NCBI GenBank assembly: GCA_937967755.1
Contig: CALBTA010000715.1
Location: 1-7,405, forward strand
DNA length: 7,405 nucleotides
Source of the DNA: an uncultured Planctomycetaceae bacterium
GTDB taxonomy: Bacteria > Planctomycetota > Planctomycetia > Pirellulales > Pirellulaceae
Direction of reading: 5' to 3'
A model generated the notes under the pieces. It had not been told where the DNA came from. It saw only the letters and a list, made by a program, of their open reading frames with translations, and did not search any database. The position numbers and the translations under genes were made by a program. Positions 1 to 5,301 of this stretch are shown here, one piece after another; the stretch's first letter is position 1; each line of letters begins with the position of its first letter.

Positions 1-144
1 AAAATGGAAAAGACTAGGGTTAATGGTTTCCCGAAAATCCAAAGGACACCCATCGCAAGTCAAAAACATAAGTCGAGCAAGGTCAAAAACTTGCGCAACC
101 ACCCTTCCCGAGAGATGCCTGTCCTGTTTCTCGCATCCGTCCTG

Positions 145-161
145 ACGCAGTGGAACTGCGT
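145..161. repeat. Short palindrome with GGA apex
   Basis: A perfect 7-bp inverted repeat, ACGCAGT and ACTGCGT, flanks a three-base GGA loop, and TCTAC follows the right arm. It shares this layout with the element at 6455-6471 (7-bp arms, GGA loop, then TGCTAC) although the arm sequences differ. This suggests a dispersed hairpin family of the kind scattered between planctomycete genes. Function unknown. Confidence 0.6.
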
Positions 162-176
162 TCTACAAACTCCGTG

Positions 177-198
177 GAACAAGTCTCCAGACTTGTTC
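177..198. repeat. Short palindrome with TCC/GGA apex
   Basis: A perfect 10-bp inverted repeat, GAACAAGTCT and AGACTTGTTC, flanks the two bases CC. Read on the minus strand, the apex contains TGGA, so it resembles the GGA-loop palindromes at 145-161 and 6455-6471 in the opposite orientation. It begins 15 bases after the first palindrome. No T-tract follows, so it is not an obvious rho-independent terminator. Confidence 0.6.
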
Positions 199-238
199 GA
201 GCCGAACCGCCACCGATAGGCGAACGGTCATGTAACGA

Positions 239-267
239 ACCACAGGGAACACAGCGAAGCACAGAGA
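239..267 (+). repeat. Degenerate ACACAGNGA tandem repeat, about three units
   Basis: Three consecutive 9-10 base units can be read: ACCACAGGGA, ACACAGCGA and AGCACAGAGA. Similar CCACAGAG/ACACAGAG strings are, from memory, common in intergenic DNA of environmental Planctomycetes and Verrucomicrobia. The unit count is small and imperfect, so this could be the decayed edge of a longer repeat. Confidence 0.4.
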
Positions 268-505
268 ATTGCCAGAAAGCAGCAGACGGAGTTGAATTTA
301 CCGAGGTCGATGGTGAGAATGATCATGTTAGTCCTCCGTGGCAGAATCGCTGGAAAGAGGTGGGGTTGAAATTTGTGACAAGCGTGAACCACTCACGCCT
401 GATCACGCGGCCCGAGTCAGCCAACGTAACCGACTCTACCCTCAACCACGGACTTACATGGATTCTTTATGCAGCGTCACGCCGCCTTGAGTCCGGGCTC
501 AACTG

Positions 506-1255
506 ATGACCTCCAAACCCGAACCAACTTTCGACGATATTTCGGTTCAAGAAGAAGGCCGAATCTACTTCAGCGATGGCAATCCTTGGCCGGAGGGTCA
601 TCGCATCACGGAATTCTATCTTGATGCGGACCTTTGGCTTCCCCGTACTCCCTATTCCAAGCGGTCGCTGCCCACGCTATGGGTCGCCCACAATCTAGAA
701 ACGGAAAGATACTACGACAACGACAAACAAATTGTTGCGGGCGATGAAGACGGCGAGTCGGATTGGGGCTCGAAGATCGTTTGGAACAACTACCACTCGT
801 GCTCAATTGGCGGCCAGTTTTATGAATGCCTCCCAGACAATCCGTTTCGGCACAGCGACTTGTCGGGGAAGAGATTTCGCATCGACCCATTGCCCGCAGC
901 GAGCCAACAGCTGTTGGATGATCAGTTGACATTTAGCATCTACCTCCTGGGGCACGATGCGGTGGCGGACCACTGCCTCGAATTTGGTCCCTGGGATGGC
1001 CGTTGCTTTCCAGCAAAGTGGAGTGGACGAATCGCGCTAGCTTATGCTGGCGAAACCGATTTCTGTTATGGATTCGACCTCACGGCGCGACTTGCAGGGA
1101 TTCGTCGAGTTTACGTACGACAGCACGATCAGCCAATGCCGTCGCATGACGAGTTAAAGAAGATGCTTGGATCGGTCTTGATCGATGGGGAGAACTTCGG
1201 AATTGAAGAAAAGCACAACACACGATTGATTCCTCCCTCCGAAGAGTTGAGTTGA
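506..1255 (+). CDS. Hypothetical protein, 249 aa, function unknown
   Basis: I do not recognise a named family. The frame is long and starts at ATG 506, which overlaps the TGA of a doubtful upstream frame as TGATG; no strong Shine-Dalgarno precedes it. The protein is acidic and rich in aromatic residues, with an N-terminal stretch reading ISVQEEGRIYFSDGNPWPEG and a central WNNYHSCSIGG segment (about residues 92-102). No signal peptide or membrane segment is visible, so it is probably cytoplasmic. Planctomycete hypothetical proteins with a similar FSDGNPWPEGH opening exist as far as I remember, which argues for a real conserved gene. It stands alone, between a repeat-bearing gap and a probable mobile-element remnant. 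By eye its codon use is less GC-rich than the genes beyond 4166. An immunity-type or accessory role is possible but nothing proves it. Confidence 0.75.
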   Translation: MTSKPEPTFDDISVQEEGRIYFSDGNPWPEGHRITEFYLDADLWLPRTPYSKRSLPTLWVAHNLETERYYDNDKQIVAGDEDGESDWGSKIVWNNYHSCSIGGQFYECLPDNPFRHSDLSGKRFRIDPLPAASQQLLDDQLTFSIYLLGHDAVADHCLEFGPWDGRCFPAKWSGRIALAYAGETDFCYGFDLTARLAGIRRVYVRQHDQPMPSHDELKKMLGSVLIDGENFGIEEKHNTRLIPPSEELS

Positions 1256-1342
1256 CCTCTCTGGTTTGGCAAGGCTGCTCCCTTCATTGCCGCATAACAC
1301 CTAGCATGCCGGTTTAGATCAAGAATCCTTGAAAAAAACCGT

Positions 1343-1404
1343 CTTGGACTACCTATTGGGGAATTGGAACGGTTTCCAGTTCTTGTTTCAGGAGGTAGTC
1401 CAAG
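1343..1404 (+). promoter_or_regulatory. Two-tier hairpin leader enclosing the RBS of the 61-aa ORF
   Basis: CTTGGACTACCT (1343-1354) and AGGTAGTCCAAG (1393-1404) form a perfect 12-bp inverted repeat ending directly before the ATG at 1405. The Shine-Dalgarno GGAGG (1391-1395) overlaps the right arm. Inside the loop is a second hairpin, AATTGGAA / TTCCAGTT (1362-1369 with 1374-1381, one G-U pair) around CGGT. Folded as RNA this would hide the ribosome binding site, as in transposase genes protected from read-through translation. IS110-group elements also encode a structured bridge RNA ahead of the transposase, so it might be part of one; that reading is inference. Confidence 0.5.
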
Positions 1405-1590
1405 ATGCCTACGAAGTTTTGCGGCAAGCGTCGCCAAGGTGCGCGTCGAGTTCAGCCGTCCAAGCCCGGCGGCGTGATCCACCCTCGGGTCGAGGCGGTT
1501 GGTCCTCAGAGGTTTGGTATCGTTTCGGTGGACTGGCGCAAAGCAACGAACGCCAGCCATGCGATTTCCTTTCGTACTCAGTACTCCTAA
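1405..1590 (+). pseudogene. Possible IS110-like transposase N-terminal remnant (61-aa ORF)
   Basis: ATG 1405 is preceded by a strong GGAGG at 9-base spacing. The product starts very basic (KRRQGARR), then reads HPRVEAVGPQRFGIVSVD up to residue 43. In IS110-family transposases the first acidic catalytic residue sits in an N-terminal GIDVxK-like strand, and FGIVSVD-W-RK (residues 38-46) resembles it; planctomycete IS110 proteins, as I recall them, have this basic leader. After about residue 46 (near position 1545) the resemblance stops and the frame ends at TAA 1588-1590, whereas an intact enzyme has roughly 300-450 residues. I therefore read it as a truncated remnant. The stop overlaps that of the convergent Hint gene. 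A genuine small basic protein is the alternative. Confidence 0.4.
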
Positions 1591-3413
1591 TAGTCCCTCA
1601 ACCCAGGCACCAGCGCGTTCGTCGGCTCGCTCACCGTGTTGTCGTGGCACATCACTAAACTTTCGCCGACGAAGTAGCTGTGGAAATCGGCGACGATCAG
1701 GTTGTAGGTCGGGGCGAGTTCGGCCTGGCTGACCGTGCTGACCCGAACGCTGCCGCGCACGCCGTGCAGTTCGACACCGCTTTTCAGGTCGCGGGCTTTC
1801 TGCCATCCGCTGCCGGAAGTCCAGTAGAGATGCCCACCGCTGGTGGTGATCGCGTCTTGCCCGGCTTCGATGCGAATCAGCCGGCTGGCGGGGCGGATCG
1901 TCGTTCCCAATACCGGCTTGTATGCCAACTCGCCCGTCTCGGGGTCCTGAGCCAGCACCTGATCGCCGACTTGAATTTCCTCGATGGAGATCCGGCCTTG
2001 GTCGGTCCAAACTTTCGTGCCGGCGGCCAGGCAGTCGCAGCGCAACGGGGTGGGTGTGGAAATCTGCGGAGTGCCCGTCGGCGGGCCGGTTTCGTCGGTC
2101 GGCCCGTCCGTGCCGGTTTGCCCGGTGGGGCGATCGACCACGGCGACCTCTTCGCGTTGATAGGTTTGGCGAACCGGTTTGTCGGTCTGCACAAAGACTT
2201 CGTTCTCGTCGTTCCACCACGACCACCAATCTTGCGGCGTCGGCGGAAGGATCTCGCCGGTTGACTCTTCCAGCACGCCCATCACGCGGCGGTTCATGAC
2301 CATCGTTTGGGTGTTCTCACGGCTGATCGCCGCTTCGCGAGCGAGCGCCGCCTGTTGCAAATCGGCCAAAGCCCGGGCGAGCGTTTCATCCCGATCGCCG
2401 CCGATGCGAGCGATCCGTTGGTACTCGGTTTCCAGAACAGCCAAATCGCGGTGATCTTGCCCTTCGCGGGCAGCCACTTGCCGGCATACCAGCGAACCAC
2501 CGCGGCCGCGGTAAATCTGGCTGCGGCTGACGACCGGCGTTTGCAATTCGGCAAGCAATGCTGGTACATAGTCGCCCAGTTCGCGAGTTTGCAGCTTCTC
2601 ACACGCCAGCTCTCGAACCGCATTGTGCGGCGAATAGACTGCGTGCCGGGCGAGCGCCAACGACGCTTCGTGTTCCTTCATCGACGCAATGACTTCCACG
2701 ACCAACTGAGAAGCTTCCTCGCCGAGCGGGCAGATGGTTTCTTCCATCGCGCCGATGGCCAAGGGATCATCGATCGCCCGCAGCTTTTCTTCAGCCGCTT
2801 CACGATGCCGCCGGCCGCGCGTCAATCCGTGGGCGATCTCACGAATTTCGGGACGCCACTTCACCAGCCCTTGGCGGGCATCAACCATCCGCTGGAATTC
2901 ATCGCGCCGCTCTTCGGCAGTCAGCCACTGGCCATTGACCTGAATGTGACCCAGCCGCTGTCGGGCTTCGGTGTGATCAGGAGCCAGTTCAATCACGCGC
3001 CACAGGTGCGCCATCTCTCGTTCCGCCAATTTGTTTTCGCGGCACCAGTTGGCAAGTTCCCAATGACCCGCCAGCGTGTCTTCGATTTCTTCACGCAGCC
3101 GTCGGTACTCCCGCACTGCTGCGTTGTCTTCCAAGGCTTGAGCGGCATGCTCGAAGTCGATCCACTGGCCGCGATGCTTCACGCGGCCCAAATGCCAGTT
3201 GGCCGCTTCCAGATCGGGCGTCTTCGCCAACGCTTCGCGAAGCAGTGCGTCGCGATCCTCCGACTCGCCGTACACTTCGCGGTGCAGCGCTTCGGCAACC
3301 AGGTTGTTGGCCGCTTCAACGCGTTGTGCTTTCGTTTCCCCCGATGAGATGTTCGGGGATCCATACAACACTGCGAACCCGATAACCGCGCACATAGCCT
3401 TGCGACGTGACAT
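1587..3413 (-). CDS. Secreted TPR/HEAT-like protein with C-terminal Hint (intein-like) domain
   Basis: The 608-aa product starts at ATG 3413, chosen because GGAGGAGAGGG lies just upstream and a signal peptide begins there (SRRK, then a hydrophobic run to about residue 18); the frame itself stays open to 3563. Residues about 33-85 and 115-165 form two TPR-like units, each ending in a GQW motif (residues 82-84 and 161-163). A HEAT-like helical stretch follows (about 214-295), then helices, a WWSWWND motif (396-402) and a Gly/Thr/Pro-rich linker (about 431-458). The Hint domain spans about 461-592: Cys461 in CLAAGTKVWT, GDQVLAQDPETGELAYKPV, His528 in SGGHLYW, and a YNLIVADFHSYFVGES strand ending in His590-Asp-Asn592. 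Hint domains self-cleave through the Cys and the terminal Asn; here only 16 residues follow, ending in PTNALVPGL. No toxin domain follows, unlike polymorphic toxins. Likely exported and self-processing; target unknown. Confidence 0.85.
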   Translation of the reverse strand: MSRRKAMCAVIGFAVLYGSPNISSGETKAQRVEAANNLVAEALHREVYGESEDRDALLREALAKTPDLEAANWHLGRVKHRGQWIDFEHAAQALEDNAAVREYRRLREEIEDTLAGHWELANWCRENKLAEREMAHLWRVIELAPDHTEARQRLGHIQVNGQWLTAEERRDEFQRMVDARQGLVKWRPEIREIAHGLTRGRRHREAAEEKLRAIDDPLAIGAMEETICPLGEEASQLVVEVIASMKEHEASLALARHAVYSPHNAVRELACEKLQTRELGDYVPALLAELQTPVVSRSQIYRGRGGSLVCRQVAAREGQDHRDLAVLETEYQRIARIGGDRDETLARALADLQQAALAREAAISRENTQTMVMNRRVMGVLEESTGEILPPTPQDWWSWWNDENEVFVQTDKPVRQTYQREEVAVVDRPTGQTGTDGPTDETGPPTGTPQISTPTPLRCDCLAAGTKVWTDQGRISIEEIQVGDQVLAQDPETGELAYKPVLGTTIRPASRLIRIEAGQDAITTSGGHLYWTSGSGWQKARDLKSGVELHGVRGSVRVSTVSQAELAPTYNLIVADFHSYFVGESLVMCHDNTVSEPTNALVPGLRDY

Positions 3414-3514
3414 AACCCTCTCCTCCAACGCATGCCGGCGTTTAAGACCCGCCGTAGAAAAGTTGCGCCTAGGCTTCACTGACATCAAAAAGCGAAGCCG
3501 TTCCCCTAGCGAGG

Positions 3515-3543
3515 ATGATACGAAAGCGCAGCACAGATTGCAA
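3515..3543 (-). promoter_or_regulatory. Candidate sigma70-type promoter for the Hint protein gene
   Basis: Read on the minus strand: TTGCAA, a 17-base spacer, then TATCAT (4/6 and 5/6 matches to consensus). Transcription would begin near 3508, giving a leader of about 95 bases. The leader contains GGCTTC and GAAGCC arms (3494-3499 with 3472-3477) that could form a hairpin. The gene may also be read from the upstream winged-helix gene, 199 bases away. Confidence 0.4.
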
Positions 3544-3612
3544 TCAATTCGCCAAATGCGCAAGCGAAGACTGTTGCGTCGGAGTTTACGCCCAGGTTTC
3601 CGCGGCAGAAGC

Positions 3613-3834
3613 TTACGTCGCGGCCTTGCAGCTTTTCATCGCTTCGTAGCCGGTTTCGGTCAGGGAATACCCCCCTTTGAACTGCTCCTTGACCAACATC
3701 TCCTTTTCGGTCAACTGGCGCAGTGCGGCACGGTGGCGATCGAGGTTGGGGCCGGAAAAACAGAGCATTTTTCCAGGACCCATCAGAAATTGGCGGAATA
3801 TTTGTAAGGCGCGTTGTTCGGCCGGCGTCAGCAT
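3613..3834 (-). CDS. Small winged-helix-like protein, 73 aa
   Basis: ATG 3834 has GGGAG at 6-base spacing, and a good promoter lies at 3867-3895. The protein has an N-terminal helix (about residues 4-18), a second helix around HRAALRQLTEKEM (34-46), then LVKEQFKGGYSLTETGYEAM (47-66). A strand, a short wing, and LTETGYEA entering a helix is the classic end of a MarR/PadR-like winged helix-turn-helix. The length fits a single domain with no effector part. It may bind DNA as a small regulator or be a protein-protein winged helix. It precedes the Hint gene on the same strand with a 199-base gap, so joint transcription is possible. A specific target cannot be named. Confidence 0.75.
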   Translation of the reverse strand: MLTPAEQRALQIFRQFLMGPGKMLCFSGPNLDRHRAALRQLTEKEMLVKEQFKGGYSLTETGYEAMKSCKAAT

Positions 3835-4165
3835 GGTGCTCTCCCAATGTGTGTGAACTGGTGTTTATTAGAGGGGTTCTTGCCGGAATTATCAAGTGGC
3901 CGGCTGCGATTTTCGGCTGCGAATCACCCAAGTCGTTGCCCGGGCAGCGTTTACATTCGCCGGCTAGCGGCGCGATAGCGTCGAGACAATCACGACACGG
4001 TCCTTGATCTCTCGAAAGGGACTGTCGGGTTGTAACGGTTGTGCGGTTTCAATTCGCCGCTCGCACGTCTGTCTTCCGCAGCCGCACCGGGCTGAGGGCG
4101 ACGTACAATTTCGTGTTGCAAAAAAGCATCCCCGACCCGCCCGAACGTAGAAACACCGTAGAAAA
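3835..4165. other. Divergent intergenic region
   Basis: This 331-base gap separates the minus-strand winged-helix gene from the plus-strand membrane-protein cluster. It contains the minus promoter at 3867-3895. For the plus cluster I found only a TACAAT hexamer (4104-4109) with no fitting -35 box, so the true promoter is unresolved and may use another sigma factor. No RNA gene or repeat is evident. Frames reading backwards through the cluster into this gap look like shadows. Confidence 0.5.
3867..3895 (-). promoter_or_regulatory. Sigma70-type promoter for the winged-helix gene
   Basis: On the minus strand TTGATA (3895-3890) and TCTAAT (3872-3867) are separated by exactly 17 bases; each hexamer matches consensus at 5 of 6 positions. 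A start near 3860 leaves a leader of about 26 bases before ATG 3834, with the GGGAG site in it. This is the best promoter-like sequence I found in the window. Confidence 0.6.
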
Positions 4166-4504
4166 GTGGTTGCCGTGGCTAAGAAGAAAGCTGTGAAAAA
4201 GAAATCGTCGTCGCGCGCTGGCACAGCGAAGCCGGATTCGAACGAACACGACTCGATCGACGAGAGGCCGGAAGTACGCTCCGCCGCCGAAGCGCTGCGC
4301 GCCGCCCAAGCGGAGCTCCAAAAAGCACAAGAGCAGTACCAGCAATTGCGCGAGCAAGCGGCGGAAACCATCGAGAACGTGCGGGACACCACCCTAGGCG
4401 ATGTCGTCGATGGGGCGCTGGAAATCGTTCGCAAACACCCGGCGGCCAGTTTGCTGGCCGCGGCGGCGTGCGGTTTCATGTTCGACCGTTGGCTGCGGAA
4501 GTAA
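4166..4504 (+). CDS. DUF883/ElaB-YqjD-like membrane-tail protein
   Basis: The 112-aa product starts at GTG 4166 or, three codons later, GTG 4175 (giving MAKKKAVKKK); an in-frame stop lies just upstream at 4148-4150, and GAAAAG is better spaced for 4175. A Lys-rich N-terminus (residues 6-13) is followed by a polar linker, an Ala/Glu/Gln-rich coiled coil (about 38-75), and a C-terminal segment VRKHPAASLLAAAACGFMFD (88-107) then RWLRK. This order (coiled coil, a helix ending near a His-Pro or Asn-Pro, a short membrane helix, basic end) is that of ElaB/YqjD proteins. Known family members are inner-membrane proteins, and E. coli YqjD associates with ribosomes in stationary phase. First gene of a four-gene run and 14 bases before the next (from its chosen start). 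The basic N-terminus could contact nucleic acid or ribosomes; that is inference. Confidence 0.7.
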   Translation: MVAVAKKKAVKKKSSSRAGTAKPDSNEHDSIDERPEVRSAAEALRAAQAELQKAQEQYQQLREQAAETIENVRDTTLGDVVDGALEIVRKHPAASLLAAAACGFMFDRWLRK

Positions 4505-4518
4505 GGGCCAAAGCGGAC

Positions 4519-4872
4519 GTGAACGCACAACAATTCCAGCAACTGCAAGACGCCCGCAGGCGTATCGCCCGCAGCCGGCAAATGGCCGAGCGCGATGCGC
4601 TGCGGCTGTCGCAACAGATCGGATCGAAGATAAACCTACGCCTGCAATCACAGCGCCACCCCGTGGCAATGATGCTGGGGGCCGCGGCCGCCGGCATGGC
4701 CGCATCGCGGTTGCTGTCGAGCGTCGCGGGCGGGGCGGCGGAGAGCGGGGTGTTTTCGTTCGTCAAGCAATACCTTCGCCCGGCGGTGTGGAAGGAGATG
4801 CTGCAAACGTTGTTCGCGTCGTCTTCCAATGAAGAAAGCGGCGACGAGCAAGCCGCCAGGGAGGGCGCGTGA
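4519..4872 (+). CDS. Small membrane protein of the YqjD/YqjE-type cluster, possibly YqjK-like
   Basis: The 117-aa product starts at GTG 4519, with AAGGG 11 bases upstream, 14 bases after the previous stop; an earlier in-frame GTG at 4468 would add 17 residues overlapping the previous gene and is less likely. It has a basic, Gln-rich amphipathic helix (about residues 4-45), then QRHPVAMMLGAAAAGMAASR (45-64), a weakly hydrophobic segment that may lie in the membrane, then FVKQYLRPAVWKEML and an acidic tail. The RHP...L.AAAA.G pattern closely echoes the C-terminus of the preceding protein. E. coli YqjK also has a basic Gln-rich helix, an RHP, then a hydrophobic/aromatic stretch, so an equivalent role is plausible but not shown. 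Its stop shares a base with the next ATG (TGATG), implying translational coupling. Confidence 0.65.
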   Translation: MNAQQFQQLQDARRRIARSRQMAERDALRLSQQIGSKINLRLQSQRHPVAMMLGAAAAGMAASRLLSSVAGGAAESGVFSFVKQYLRPAVWKEMLQTLFASSSNEESGDEQAAREGA

Positions 4873-5300
4873 TGACAGTTTCCCAGACGCCCACTCCGCC
4901 AAGCTCGGACGCAGCACCGGAATCGACATTCGGGAAGCTGTGCGAGTTGTTCGATGCGCGGTGGGCGATGGCACAGCTTGAGATTCGACACAACATTTCG
5001 GCAGCCAAGCGGCTGGCCATCGTGGGCGGAGTGGGGGCCGTCTTGGCCCTCACGGCATTGCCGATCTTGGTAATCGCCGCTTCGACCGCGCTGTCGTCCA
5101 TCACCACGCTGGATGAAACGGCCTGGCGGTTGATCCTGGGCGGCGGGTTGCTTTTACTGGGGCTGGCGGCCATGCTGCTCTCTTGGCGAACGTTCCGCGG
5201 CAACTTCACAGGGCTAAGTGAAACCGCCAGCGAACTTCAAGAAGACCGCCGCTGGCTGCAAGAGTTGGCAGGCGAAGCGATGCGGCGCGGCCGTTCTTAG
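4872..5300 (+). CDS. YqjE-like Holin-X (PF07332-type) inner-membrane protein
   Basis: ATG 4872 overlaps the previous TGA and has GGGAGGG 6 bases upstream; GTG 4869 is also in frame but worse placed. The 142-aa product has a polar N-terminus, an amphipathic helix (about 18-44) with the AQLEIRH pattern typical of this family, two membrane segments (about 48-71 and 86-105) with a short periplasmic loop, and a charged C-terminal helix containing ELQEDRRWLQELA. Length, two-helix layout and the L-x-x-D-R-x-x-L end match Holin-X/YqjE proteins. The family name is historical: these are small envelope proteins usually encoded beside DUF883 genes, not proven lysis holins. Tight coupling to the two upstream genes supports a shared complex at the membrane. 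Confidence 0.8.
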   Translation: MTVSQTPTPPSSDAAPESTFGKLCELFDARWAMAQLEIRHNISAAKRLAIVGGVGAVLALTALPILVIAASTALSSITTLDETAWRLILGGGLLLLGLAAMLLSWRTFRGNFTGLSETASELQEDRRWLQELAGEAMRRGRS

Positions 5301-5301
5301 C

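Larger units (their letters stand above)
1..505. other. Intergenic or degenerate region with small repeats
   Basis: I see no convincing gene here. Two open frames exist (4-219 and 150-506, +), but neither has a clear ribosome binding site, hydrophobic core or recognisable motif, and both run through the palindromes at 145-161 and 177-198, which look like non-coding repeats. The 9-mer GTCAAAAAC occurs at 59-67 and again at 82-90. A degenerate ACACAG repeat lies at 239-267. The second frame ends in TGATG shared with the next gene's ATG, so coupling to a real small upstream ORF cannot be fully excluded. Confidence 0.55.

Noticed and set aside
4..506. Two short plus-strand frames, 71 and 118 codons
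   Set aside because: No ribosome binding site or protein-like pattern, and they run through palindromes and a degenerate repeat.
1129..2229. Long minus-strand open frame (366 codons) rich in Arg
   Set aside because: It overlaps the Hint gene in another frame on the same strand, and its Arg/Pro/Gly/Ser-rich composition is that of an out-of-frame reading of GC-rich DNA.
1680..3347. Long plus-strand open frames opposite the Hint gene
   Set aside because: They are antisense to a well-supported gene with recognisable domains and show no motif of their own.
4104..4109. TACAAT as a -10 box for the plus-strand cluster
   Set aside because: No acceptable -35 hexamer lies 16-18 bases upstream.
3443..4166. 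Shared 12-mer CCGTAGAAAAGT near 3443 and 4156
   Set aside because: A 12-base match on either strand is expected by chance in a window of this size, and the flanks differ.
3964..4991. Minus-strand frames opposite the YqjD-like cluster
   Set aside because: Low-complexity Arg/Ala/Ser/Cys compositions, antisense to coupled genes with good spacing and membrane-segment patterns.
4872..5300. Phage lysis holin
   Set aside because: The Holin-X label covers YqjE-type cellular envelope proteins; no endolysin or phage genes are nearby.
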